In this document: in pieces, positions 1-8,418 of the stretch
Layout: each line of letters starts with the position of its first letter
Position numbering within the stretch: position 1 is the stretch's first letter
Assembly: GCF_002742635.1 (NCBI RefSeq)
Contig: NZ_PEGF01000002.1
Coordinates: forward strand, 248,001 to 312,000
Reading direction: 5' to 3'
Length of the DNA stretch: 64,000 bases
Source of the DNA: Caulobacter sp. X
Lineage (GTDB): Bacteria > Pseudomonadota > Alphaproteobacteria > Caulobacterales > Caulobacteraceae
The notes under the pieces: model-generated
Told to the model about the DNA's origin: nothing
The model's database searches: none
Seen by the model: the letters and a program-made list of their open reading frames with translations, nothing else
Position numbers and translations under genes: made by a program

Positions 1-1565
1 GCTCGCATGTCCGGGGGGCGCGGCTGGCCGTGCTCTGGGAGAAGAGCCCGAGGCTGTCGGTCCTGCTGTCGGGCGCGCACCAGTCCAGCCATCGCGGCGA
101 CATCTCCGCCTGGAACGATACGGCCGGGCCCTGGCGCACGGTCCACGCCGGACGCGCGCCCTTCGACGGGGATATCGATCTGACCTCGGCCGTCGTGAAG
201 TGGCGCGGCGACGCCGTCGACCTCACCGCCGTCTCGTCCTGGTATCGCTGGAAGCTGGTGCGGCGTTCCGACTACAGCGGCGTCTTGCTGGGCGAGCGGA
301 CCAACGCCGCCGGCTGCATGCGGATGTTCTCGATAACGGCGGCGTGCGGCGGCGAGCAGATGGCTCGCTATTCGGCCTATGTCGACAGCGTCTATCCGGC
401 GATCCTGTACCAGCCGGCGGACCTGACCGCCCAGATCCACGAGGTCCGCGCCGCCTCGGTCGGCGCTGGTCCCCTGCGCTGGAGCCTGGGCGCCTACAGC
501 GAGGTCCGCGAGGACTATATCGACAGCCAGGTCCGCCACGTGGATCCGGCGACGGGCGCCCCCGTCGAGCCGCCTGTGATGATCGGGCGGCGGGACATCG
601 AGAACCACCTGACCCAGCACGCGGTCTTCGGCGAGGTCTCCTACGTCGTCGCGTCCGACACGGAACTGACGATCGGCGCGCGGCGCTTCGACTACGTCAA
701 GCGCGATCGGGGCGCGGTGCAGGTCGCCAATGTGATCTCGGGCACCTGGATGGACTATGCGATCGACGCTCGCAGCCACGAGCGGGGCTGGAGCCTCAAG
801 GCGCTGGCCAGCCGTCAGATCGCGCCAGGCCTGTTCGGCTACGCCCAGATCTCACAGGGCTTTCGTCCTGGCGGCGTGAACGTTGTGCCGGGCCTGCCCG
901 AAACACTGGCCGTCTACCGATCCGATCGGCTCGACAACGCCGAACTGGGCCTGAAGGGCCAAAGCGCCGATCGCCGCGTCTCGCTGAACCTGGCGCTCTA
1001 CCGCGCGCGCTGGCGCGACATGCAGTACGCGGCCCAGACCCAGAACCGCGCCTTCAACTACGTGACCAATATCGGGGCCGCGCGCATCCAGGGCCTTGAG
1101 CTGGAAGGGACCGCCCAGAGGGTCGCCGGCTGGGACCTGGCGGTCAGCCTCACCCTGACGGATGCGCGCCTGACCGCCGACCAGGTGACCAACAGCGCCA
1201 TCGGCCTGGGACTGGAGGGCGATCGGTTGCCTGTCGTTCCAAGGGTTTCGACCGCGGCTTCGGCCGAACGTCGTTGGGCCCTGGGCGAGGGCCTGATGGG
1301 ACGGCTGCGGTTCGACGGCTACTACGCCGGGCTGGCCCGCTCGGCCTTCAACGCCGGGAACGCGGATTATCTGAAGATGGGCGGCTATGCGGTGTTCGGC
1401 GTTAGCGCCGGCCTGGAAAACCGCGCCTGGAGCGCCGACCTGTCGATCGACAACCTGCTGGACCGCGCGGGCAGGGCCTCGGCCGCGCGCAACACCTCGG
1501 GGCCCATCGAGTACTTCGGCGTCACGCCCCGCACCGTGCGCCTGTCGCTCGAGCGCCGCTTCTGA
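1..1565 (+). CDS. TonB-dependent receptor, C-terminal part (cut by left edge)
   Basis: The reading frame is open to the first base of the window, so the N-terminus (signal, plug) lies outside; an internal GTG at 30 is not the true start. What remains is about 520 residues of beta-barrel with the alternating aromatic/polar strand pattern and a final 'RLSLERRF' strand ending in Phe, the usual signal for outer-membrane assembly. It is clearly paralogous to the next gene: both share blocks such as FRPGG..NVPGL and, near the end, an F.Y.TN.G.A.I.G.E.E.TA pattern. Probable role is active uptake of an unidentified substrate across the outer membrane with TonB energy. Confident in family, not in substrate. 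Confidence 0.9.
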   Translation, partial: SHVRGARLAVLWEKSPRLSVLLSGAHQSSHRGDISAWNDTAGPWRTVHAGRAPFDGDIDLTSAVVKWRGDAVDLTAVSSWYRWKLVRRSDYSGVLLGERTNAAGCMRMFSITAACGGEQMARYSAYVDSVYPAILYQPADLTAQIHEVRAASVGAGPLRWSLGAYSEVREDYIDSQVRHVDPATGAPVEPPVMIGRRDIENHLTQHAVFGEVSYVVASDTELTIGARRFDYVKRDRGAVQVANVISGTWMDYAIDARSHERGWSLKALASRQIAPGLFGYAQISQGFRPGGVNVVPGLPETLAVYRSDRLDNAELGLKGQSADRRVSLNLALYRARWRDMQYAAQTQNRAFNYVTNIGAARIQGLELEGTAQRVAGWDLAVSLTLTDARLTADQVTNSAIGLGLEGDRLPVVPRVSTAASAERRWALGEGLMGRLRFDGYYAGLARSAFNAGNADYLKMGGYAVFGVSAGLENRAWSADLSIDNLLDRAGRASAARNTSGPIEYFGVTPRTVRLSLERRF

Positions 1566-1661
1566 CCCATCTTTTTGCTCGCCGGGAGTGAGGGACCTTC
1601 TCGGGCTTGCGTCTGACCCTACAGGCCGCCGTTCGAGCGGACCGACAAGAGGGGTTCAATA

Positions 1662-3965
1662 ATGATGCAGTTTCGAGGCCTTCGGGCCCTGGCCCTGGGC
1701 GCCAGCGCGCTGAGCAGCCTGGCGGCGGGCCACGCGTTCGCCCAGCAGGCGTCCGACGCCGCGACGATCGAAGAGGTCGTCGTCACCGCGCTGAAGCGCT
1801 CGACCACGGTCCAGACCACCCCGATCAGCGTCAGCGCGGTCACCGAGAAGTCGCTGCAGGCGCTCGGCGCCTCGGGCATCCAGGACTACTTCCGGACCGT
1901 GCCGAACCTGCAGGTCGACGGCAACTCGCCGACCAGCCGCCGCCTGACCCTGCGCGGCGTGCGCAGCGCGGGCGAGGCCACGGTCGGCCTCTACTACGAC
2001 GAAACCCCGCTGACGGGCCCGGCCGGCACGACCGCCGACGCCAGCTCGACCAGCGCCGACGTCAACCTGTTCGACGCCGAGCGCATCGAGGTGCTGCGCG
2101 GGCCGCAGGGCACGCTGTATGGCTCCGGTTCGATGGGCGGCACCCTGCGGGTGATCCTCAACAAGCCCGACAGCAGCCGCTACGCCGGCGCCGTCGAGGC
2201 CCAGGGTTCGAGCGTCAAGGGCGGCAGCAACGGCTATTCGGTCAAGGGCATGGTCAACGTGCCGCTGATCGAGGACAAGCTGGCCGCGCGCCTGGTGCTC
2301 TACAAGACCGAGGGCGGCGGCTATGTCGACGACGTCGTGCTGAACAAGAAGGACATCAACGACCAGCACTCCAGCGGCGGTCGCCTGATGCTGGGCTTCA
2401 CGCCCACCGACAACCTGACGATCAACGCCACCGGCCTGTTCCAGAAGACCACCTTGGACGGTCAGAACACCTGGTACCCCGCCCTGGGCAAGGAGGAGCA
2501 CAAGACCAACGCTCGGGTCATCGCTCCGACCAGCGACAACCTGCGGCTCTACAACGTGACCGGCAAGTGGGACCTGGACTTCGCCACCGTCACGGCCACG
2601 TCGTCCTATTACAAGTGGACCCTGCTGCGGAATTCGGACTACAGCCCGACGCTGTCCGGCAGCCGCGCCAACGCCACCTCGTGCCGTAACTGGGTCGCCG
2701 GCGGACCGGCCCCGACGGGCTCGACCAATCCGGCCTGCACCTCGGCCCAGCTGACCGCCTATACCGCCTATGCCGACAGCCGGATCCCGGGCGCGCTCTA
2801 TCAGCCGATGGGCCTGACCTCGTGGAACCACGAACTGCGCGCGAACGGCTCGCTGTTCGACGACAAGGTCGACTGGACTGCCGGCGTCTATCTTGAAAAG
2901 CGCGACGACTACATCGAGAGCAAGGTCGCCAAGGGCGACGCCGCCACGGGGATCATCAACCCCAACGACCTGACCGCCTGGCGCCACGTCGGCACCGAGA
3001 CCAAGCAGACCGCCTTCTTCGGCGAGGTCTCCTACAAGCCCATCGAGAAGCTGACCCTGACCGGCGGCCTGCGCCGCTTCAAGTACGACAAGACGGTCTC
3101 GGGCCAGGTCCTGATCAGCAACTTCATCACCCAGTCCTACGTCGGCCCCGCCGCCCAGGTCGACGCCAGCGCCGATGGCTGGGTCAGCAAGCTGAACGCC
3201 TCGTATCAGGTCACGTCGGACGTCATGGTCTACGCCGTGGCGGCCAAGGGCTTCCGTCCGGGCGGCGCCAACAACGTGCCGGGCCTGGCCAGCGCGCTTC
3301 TGGCCTATCAGCCCGACAGCCTTTGGAACTACGAAGGGGGCGTCAAGAGCCAGTGGTTCGATCGTCGCCTGACGCTGAACGCGGCGGTCTATCAGATCGA
3401 CTGGTCGAACATGCAGATCTCGGCCACCAGCGCCAACGGCGCCTTCAGCTACCTGACCAACGCTGGCAAGGCCAAGATCAAGGGCTTCGAGATCGAGGCC
3501 ACGGCCCGTCCGATCGCCGGCCTGACGATCAGCGGCACCGCCGCCGTCGTTGACGCCAAGCTGACCGAGGATCAGGCCAACTCCACCATCCTGATCACCG
3601 GCTCCACCGGCCTGCGCGGCGACGAGTTCCCGAACGTGGCCAAGTACAGCGGCTCGGCCTCGGTCGAATACACCTGGCCCCTCAAGGGCGACCTGAACGG
3701 TCTGGTGCGCGCCGACTACGCCTATGTCGGCGAGTCCGCCTCGCAGTTCCGTCCGACCTATGTCTACTACGAGAAGCAAGGCGACTACGGCTACGCCAAC
3801 GTGCGCGCCGGCGTCGAAGGCTCTGACTGGGGCGCCTATGTCTTCGTCAACAACGTGACGGACGAGGTCGGGCTGATGAGCGTGACGTCCGCGGTCAACA
3901 ACCCCAAGCAAGTCGTCAGCATCAGTCCGCGCACGGCCGGCTTCCAGGTCCGCAAGCGCTTCTGA
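1662..3965 (+). CDS. TonB-dependent receptor (tandem paralogue)
   Basis: The product has 767 residues. A signal peptide covers about residues 1-28 (cut after AFA), the TonB box lies near IEEVVVTA (36-43), then a plug domain (about 45-165, with the conserved IEVLRGPQGTLYGSGS stretch) and a 22-strand-type barrel ending in KRF. There is no STN domain, so it is a transporter rather than a FecA-type signal transducer. It lies 96 bp after the preceding paralogue in the same direction, which suggests tandem duplication and possibly cotranscription. The ATG at 1662 is used because the signal peptide starts there; ATG at 1665 is equally possible. Substrate unknown; no neighbouring enzyme reveals it. 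Confidence 0.93.
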   Translation: MMQFRGLRALALGASALSSLAAGHAFAQQASDAATIEEVVVTALKRSTTVQTTPISVSAVTEKSLQALGASGIQDYFRTVPNLQVDGNSPTSRRLTLRGVRSAGEATVGLYYDETPLTGPAGTTADASSTSADVNLFDAERIEVLRGPQGTLYGSGSMGGTLRVILNKPDSSRYAGAVEAQGSSVKGGSNGYSVKGMVNVPLIEDKLAARLVLYKTEGGGYVDDVVLNKKDINDQHSSGGRLMLGFTPTDNLTINATGLFQKTTLDGQNTWYPALGKEEHKTNARVIAPTSDNLRLYNVTGKWDLDFATVTATSSYYKWTLLRNSDYSPTLSGSRANATSCRNWVAGGPAPTGSTNPACTSAQLTAYTAYADSRIPGALYQPMGLTSWNHELRANGSLFDDKVDWTAGVYLEKRDDYIESKVAKGDAATGIINPNDLTAWRHVGTETKQTAFFGEVSYKPIEKLTLTGGLRRFKYDKTVSGQVLISNFITQSYVGPAAQVDASADGWVSKLNASYQVTSDVMVYAVAAKGFRPGGANNVPGLASALLAYQPDSLWNYEGGVKSQWFDRRLTLNAAVYQIDWSNMQISATSANGAFSYLTNAGKAKIKGFEIEATARPIAGLTISGTAAVVDAKLTEDQANSTILITGSTGLRGDEFPNVAKYSGSASVEYTWPLKGDLNGLVRADYAYVGESASQFRPTYVYYEKQGDYGYANVRAGVEGSDWGAYVFVNNVTDEVGLMSVTSAVNNPKQVVSISPRTAGFQVRKRF

Positions 3966-3973
3966 TCCAGTCC

Positions 3974-4000
3974 GGCGGGCGGGCCCGGCGCCCGCCCGCC
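3974..4000 (+). terminator. Strong GC hairpin after the tandem TBDRs
   Basis: A perfect 11-bp stem (3974-3984 pairing with 3990-4000) closes a 5-nt loop just after the TBDR stop codon. No T-run follows, so it may act with Rho or as an mRNA 3' stabiliser. Confidence 0.6.
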
Positions 4001-4011
4001 CCTCTCGCCAC

Positions 4012-4044
4012 AAAAAAACGCGGACCAGCCGATGGCCGGTCCGC
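4012..4044 (-). terminator. Rho-independent terminator for the minus-strand TBDR
   Basis: Read on the minus strand, an imperfect hairpin (4044-4020, outer stem GCGGACC/GGTCCGC) is followed by seven T residues (4018-4012), about 50 bp past the stop of the TBDR that ends at 4094. This is a classic intrinsic terminator. Together with the opposite-strand hairpin it separates two convergent units. Confidence 0.8.
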
Positions 4045-4093
4045 GCAAGGCGACGTCCTCGCGATGTCGAGGGCGTTCAGGGGGAAGGGGGGG

Positions 4094-6739
4094 TTAGAAC
4101 TTGCCGCGGAGGGTCAGCGAGACCGTGCGGCCCCAGTGATAGATCTCCATCGGCTGGTCCTTGGACTTGCCGTAGACGTAGCGGATCTCGTCGGTCAGGT
4201 TCGAACCTTCCAGGGTCACCGCGTACTGCGGGGTGATCTGGTAGGAGAGCGAGCCGTCCAGCGAGCCATAGGCGTCGATATAGGCCTGGGCCTGGGTGGT
4301 GCTGCCGATCGACGACAGATAGCGCGAACGCCAGAACCAGCCGAGGCGGGCGCTGATCAGGCCCTTCTCGTAGTAGCCGACCAGGTTGTAGCTACGCTTG
4401 GACAGGCCCACGAGGTCGTCCTTGATCTGACGGTTGCCGGCGAAGTAGTTCGCCTTGCTGTCGACCAGCGTCACCGACGCCTGCACGCCGAAGCCGTCGA
4501 ACGGCGCCGGCAGGAAGTTCAGCGACTGATTGTAGGCCGCCTCGAAGCCCGTGACCTTGGCGTCGCCGCCATTGACGTTGCTGGACAGCAGTACGTCGCC
4601 GCGGCCCGGCACCTGGATCGTGGTGTTCTGGGCGGTGATGTAGTTGTCCATCGTCTTGACGAAGACCGCGCCGGTCACGGCCGTCGTCGGGGCGGGGTAC
4701 CACTCCAGCGAGGCGTCGTACTGGTCGGCCAGGAACGGATCCAGATCCGGATTGCCGCCCGAGGCCGTCGGCGAGTCGCGTGAGACGGTGATGCGCGGGG
4801 CGCTGTCGGTCACGTTCGGACGATTGACCACCCGCGAGGCTGCGAAGCGGGCGATCAGGTCGTCACGCAGCTCGGCCTTGATGTTCAGGCTGGGCAGCCA
4901 GTTCTTGTATTCCTTCAGATAGGCGACCGGCAGCGGGGTCGAGCCGCTGATCAGCGTGCCGCTGGCCAGCTGCTTGGTCTCGGCGTAGCGGACGCCCGCG
5001 TTGCCGCTGACCGGCACGCCGCCCAGGTCGAACTTGAAGTCGCCGCGGACATAGGCGCTGTGGATCTTCTGGTCGACGATGAAGGTGTTGCGCAGGTCCG
5101 CGTTCGACCACGGCTGGGCCGCGACCGCCGCCGTGAACATCTTCTTGTAGTAGGCGTCGCTGGTCGGCGAGACCCAGGTGCGCGGCGAGGCGCCCGAGAG
5201 GTCGGACAGGAAGCCCGAATAGGGCATGGTCTGATAGAAGCTGGCGCCCAGGGTCGTCAGCGGCACGTTCAGGATGTCGTTCAGCACCCAGTCGCGGCGC
5301 AGATAGGTGCGGTTGAGGTTGTGCTGCTCGACGCCGAACGCGACCTTGGTGAACCAGCCCGAGAACACCCGCGACCCGTCCAGGCGGAAGGTCTCGTCGG
5401 TGTCGCGCGAATCCTTCCAGGTGTAGTCGAAGGCCTGACCGACATAGTTGGCGGGGTTGGTGTAGTCGACCGTCGTCGTCAGCTGCGGGATCGCCTTGTA
5501 GCCGCGCGAGAAGTCGTAGGTCAGCGGGGCGAAGAAGGCGATGCGGTCGCGCGTCGTGGCCTTGCCGTCGGGGTGATAGCTGCGGGCGCGCGAATAGCCG
5601 TACTCGGCGTTGAACGTCCAGGCGCCCGGCGTCCAGGCCTGCTTGATCCCGAAGATCGCTAGGTCGTGGCGGTTCAGGCTGGTCTCGCGCGAGGCCATCC
5701 AGCGCACGTTGTTGATCGTGCCGCCGACCACGGTGTCGCCGACCACCTTCTGCGAGCCGGCCACGAAGGTCGGGACGGCGAAGGTGGTGTCGTCCGGATA
5801 GATGTCGAGGCCGAACTCGTCGTAGTCGACGTCCAGGCGCGTGACCATGACGTCGACGTCGGTCTGGAAGTCGCCATTCGGCTTCCACTGGCCCGAGACA
5901 GCGCCCGAATAGAGCTTGCGGTGCTCGGTTTCGATCGTCGGGCGGGTGCGGGTCGGGGTGTAGAGGCCCGAGCCGAGCACCGATTTGAACTTATCGAGGT
6001 TCCAGCCAACCATGTAGAGGCGGTCGTTGCGGACGTGGCGCTCGTCGTAGAGGCCCGAGGCCAGCAGGCCGAGGGTCTTGGCCTCGTTGGTCCAGCTGAC
6101 CAGGCCCGAGGCCGACGGGTCGGCTTTCTTGCGGACGTCGTTGTAGGTCTCGCGCACCGAGAAGGCGGCCTTCTTGCCCAGGTCGAACGGCTTGAAGGTC
6201 TTGATGTTGATGTTGCCGCCCAAGGCGCCTTCGTCCATGTCGGCGGTCGGGGTCTTCACGACCTCGATCTGCGAGATCAGTTCGGCGGGCAGCACCTCGA
6301 AGCGGAATTGGCGGCCGCGCGCGCCGCCGTTCTCGATCAGGTCGTTGACGGCGATCGAGCGGCCGTTGAGCTCGGTGTACTGGAACTGCGGGCCCAGGCC
6401 GCGGACGCTGACGTAGAGGCCGGCGCCGCGCTGGCGGTCGATGGTCACGCCGGTGACCAGCTGCAGCGCCTCGGCGGCGTTGCGCGTCGGAAACTTGCCG
6501 ATGTCCTCGGCGTTGACGGCGTCCAGGCCGTAGTCGGCCGAGCGCTTCAGCGCCGCGGCGGCCTGCAGGCTCTTGCCGTACGAGGTGATGACGATGGCTT
6601 CGACCGCATCCGCGGGTTCGGCGGCCGGCGCGGCGGCGGTCGTGTCCGCGGCTTGCGCCTGGCCCGCGCCCAGGGCGGCGAAAGCGAGAATGGCGACGGC
6701 GCCCGCGCAGGGCGCGGACGGGAATTTCGAGCTGGACAT
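4094..6739 (-). CDS. TonB-dependent receptor, Xanthomonas/Caulobacter type, no STN domain
   Basis: The product has 881 residues: signal peptide about 1-30 (AQA), short Ala/Pro linker, TonB-box-like EAIVITSY near 47, plug with DIGKFPTRNAAEALQLVTGV and VRGLGPQFQYTELNGR, and a barrel ending in LTLRGKF. The plug motifs match the Xanthomonas/Caulobacter TBDR family, whose characterised members mostly take up plant or algal glycans or peptides. It is strikingly similar along its whole length to the TBDR at 8406-11246, including YHWGR/HHWGR near the C-terminus, but lacks that protein's N-terminal STN domain. It follows the FecR gene in the same direction after 136 bp containing an AT-rich promoter-like stretch. 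Substrate unknown. Confidence 0.92.
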   Translation of the reverse strand: MSSSKFPSAPCAGAVAILAFAALGAGQAQAADTTAAAPAAEPADAVEAIVITSYGKSLQAAAALKRSADYGLDAVNAEDIGKFPTRNAAEALQLVTGVTIDRQRGAGLYVSVRGLGPQFQYTELNGRSIAVNDLIENGGARGRQFRFEVLPAELISQIEVVKTPTADMDEGALGGNINIKTFKPFDLGKKAAFSVRETYNDVRKKADPSASGLVSWTNEAKTLGLLASGLYDERHVRNDRLYMVGWNLDKFKSVLGSGLYTPTRTRPTIETEHRKLYSGAVSGQWKPNGDFQTDVDVMVTRLDVDYDEFGLDIYPDDTTFAVPTFVAGSQKVVGDTVVGGTINNVRWMASRETSLNRHDLAIFGIKQAWTPGAWTFNAEYGYSRARSYHPDGKATTRDRIAFFAPLTYDFSRGYKAIPQLTTTVDYTNPANYVGQAFDYTWKDSRDTDETFRLDGSRVFSGWFTKVAFGVEQHNLNRTYLRRDWVLNDILNVPLTTLGASFYQTMPYSGFLSDLSGASPRTWVSPTSDAYYKKMFTAAVAAQPWSNADLRNTFIVDQKIHSAYVRGDFKFDLGGVPVSGNAGVRYAETKQLASGTLISGSTPLPVAYLKEYKNWLPSLNIKAELRDDLIARFAASRVVNRPNVTDSAPRITVSRDSPTASGGNPDLDPFLADQYDASLEWYPAPTTAVTGAVFVKTMDNYITAQNTTIQVPGRGDVLLSSNVNGGDAKVTGFEAAYNQSLNFLPAPFDGFGVQASVTLVDSKANYFAGNRQIKDDLVGLSKRSYNLVGYYEKGLISARLGWFWRSRYLSSIGSTTQAQAYIDAYGSLDGSLSYQITPQYAVTLEGSNLTDEIRYVYGKSKDQPMEIYHWGRTVSLTLRGKF

Positions 6740-6849
6740 GGTATCCCCCGATCTCTGGTGGGCCCGCCGGCAGGCGGGTCAGCGCAGAAGAACGGAGGGG
6801 TGAGCGCGGCCCCTCAGTCCGCTCTGGGTGAAATATTTGCGACGATCCT

Positions 6850-6859
6850 GTTGAAAACT
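6850..6859 (-). promoter_or_regulatory. Candidate ECF-type promoter box upstream of TBDR 4094-6739
   Basis: On the minus strand AGTTTTCAAC follows an A/T-rich tract, about 110 bp before the TBDR start. Similar A-tract plus TTTT-G..AC boxes precede the TBDRs starting at 25467, 32831 and 58122, which suggests recognition by the FecI-like sigma factors. Inferred by eye only. Confidence 0.3.
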
Positions 6860-6875
6860 ATAAATTTTATCCGTG

Positions 6876-7838
6876 TCAGGAGGATCGCGGAGCTGGCGAG
6901 ACGACGAGGTCGCCATCCTTCGTGACGCGCGCCCGCACCGGCAGCAGCGCCTCCAGCGCCGCGCCGACGTCATCCATCCGGCGGATGTCCAGCGAGCCCG
7001 AAAGGCGCAGGCGCGCTAGCGAGGGATCGGTCAACCGGACCCCGCGCCCCGAGGCTCGCGACAGCCGCTCGGCCGCCTGACCGAGACTGGCGTCGGCCAA
7101 GACCACCCGGCCGTCGGTCCACGCCGCATCAGCCTCCACGTCTCCAGCCTCGACGACGCCGCCGACCTGCGCCCTTTCCACATAGCGCTCGCCGGGACGA
7201 AGCAGCACGCCCGCCGCCCCCGGCTGGGTGACGCGCAGCGAGCCTTCGACCAAGGACACCGTCAGACGGTCACCCGCGGCCACGTTGAACCGGGTGCCCA
7301 GCACCGTCAGGGTCCGTCCCGACACGGCCACCTCGAACGGTCGCGTCTTGTCGTGGGCCACCTCGAAGAAGGCGTCTCCGGCGTCCAACGAGACGTCGCG
7401 GGCATGGCCTGCGAAGCGCGTCGTCAAGCGGCCGCCGGGGCTCAGCGCCACACGGCTGCCGTCGGCCAGGGTCAGGCGAGCCGAGGCGTGCGCGGGCGCC
7501 TCATAGGTCTGAATGCGAGGCCGAGGCGTGATCGCCACGCCGACGACGAGCGCCGCCGCCAGCAGGCTCAGGCCCGCCACCAGCGGACGCCTATCCCTCC
7601 CTGGCGGCGGACTCAGCCGAGCCTGACGGCGAGCCTTTTGCCGCATAGCGCGAACGGCGGGGTCGGCGGCGGCGAGGCCCATGGCCAACCAGACTTCACG
7701 GGTGCGGGCGATCTCCTCGCGCGCTTCGGCCGACGAGGCTGACCAGGCGTCCAGCAGGGCCTGTTCGTCAGCGGTCAAGGGACGGGTCAGGCTGGCCGCC
7801 ATCAGCCGGCGGGCGTCTAGATTTTCTTCAGGCGTCAT
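6876..7838 (-). CDS. FecR-family anti-sigma/sigma regulator
   Basis: The product has 320 residues: N-terminal cytoplasmic region (DUF4880-like, with LDAWSASSAEAREEIART), one transmembrane helix at about residues 88-108, and a periplasmic FecR domain containing ADGSRVALSPGGRL and GDAFFEVAHDKTRPFEV, with a C-terminal secretin/STN-like segment (VVLADASLGQAAERLSR). It should bind the partner sigma factor in the cytoplasm and the STN domain of the neighbouring TBDR in the periplasm, relaying substrate occupancy. Its start overlaps the sigma gene by 11 bp, consistent with translational coupling and a stoichiometric pair. Confidence 0.92.
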   Translation of the reverse strand: MTPEENLDARRLMAASLTRPLTADEQALLDAWSASSAEAREEIARTREVWLAMGLAAADPAVRAMRQKARRQARLSPPPGRDRRPLVAGLSLLAAALVVGVAITPRPRIQTYEAPAHASARLTLADGSRVALSPGGRLTTRFAGHARDVSLDAGDAFFEVAHDKTRPFEVAVSGRTLTVLGTRFNVAAGDRLTVSLVEGSLRVTQPGAAGVLLRPGERYVERAQVGGVVEAGDVEADAAWTDGRVVLADASLGQAAERLSRASGRGVRLTDPSLARLRLSGSLDIRRMDDVGAALEALLPVRARVTKDGDLVVSPAPRSS

Positions 7839-8418
7839 GCGCGGTCTCTAGGGCGTCGCGCAGGCGCGCCAGGGCGTTCATCATGTGCTTCTCGACGGCG
7901 CTCAGCGACAGGTTCAGGCGCGCCGCCGCTTCGGCCTGGGTCAGGTTCTCGAAGCGGCACAGCACGAAGACGGCGCGGGCGTTGGGGTGCAGCTGGTCCA
8001 GGGCCGCCACCAGCTTGGCCAGTCTCTGGCGTCCCGCCAGAGCGGCCTCGGCGGTAGGTTCGTCGGCGGGGAGGGCGGGGTCGACCTCGACATGGCGCTC
8101 ACGTCGACGAGAGCGTTGGCGCCGCTCGTGGTCGATCAAGGCGTTCGAGGCCACCGTGAACACAAGCCCGTCCGGATTGCCCCAGTGCAGGCGCGAGAAC
8201 CGCTGCGACAGCCGCATGAAGACCTCCTGCGTCAGGTCCTCGGCGTCTTCGACACCGATCGACCGGCGCTGGAAGAAGCGCAGCAGCGGACGACGGTAGC
8301 GTGACACCAGCGCTTCGAAGCGCGGCGCCTCAAGCGGCGGGTTGGCCGACGCGGGTCCGCTGGGCCCATCGGGGGGATCGACGCCGACGCTCGCGCCGGG
8401 GAAGGTCAGAACGCCCAT
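7828..8418 (-). CDS. ECF RNA polymerase sigma factor, FecI-like
   Basis: The product has 196 residues from the ATG at 8418, chosen because it overlaps the end of the upstream TBDR by 13 bp and gives a normal ECF length; the frame stays open further upstream only as a shadow of the TBDR. Region 2 contains EDAEDLTQEVFMRLSQRF, and region 4 contains LTQAEAAARLNLSLSAVEKH, a helix-turn-helix for -35 recognition. With the following FecR and the STN-bearing TBDR it forms a cell-surface signalling system controlling receptor expression. The N-terminal 30 or so residues are Pro/Gly-rich and poorly conserved, so a shorter start is possible. Confidence 0.9.
   Translation of the reverse strand: MGVLTFPGASVGVDPPDGPSGPASANPPLEAPRFEALVSRYRRPLLRFFQRRSIGVEDAEDLTQEVFMRLSQRFSRLHWGNPDGLVFTVASNALIDHERRQRSRRRERHVEVDPALPADEPTAEAALAGRQRLAKLVAALDQLHPNARAVFVLCRFENLTQAEAAARLNLSLSAVEKHMMNALARLRDALETAHDA

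Noticed and set aside
1656..4013. 785-codon open frame antisense to a TBDR
   Set aside because: It is a shadow of high-GC codon structure: low-complexity Val/Gly/Ala/Arg composition, no family motif, and the plus-strand receptor is certain. Similar antisense frames at 9234-11255, 31694-33958 and 58059-61148 are rejected for the same reason.
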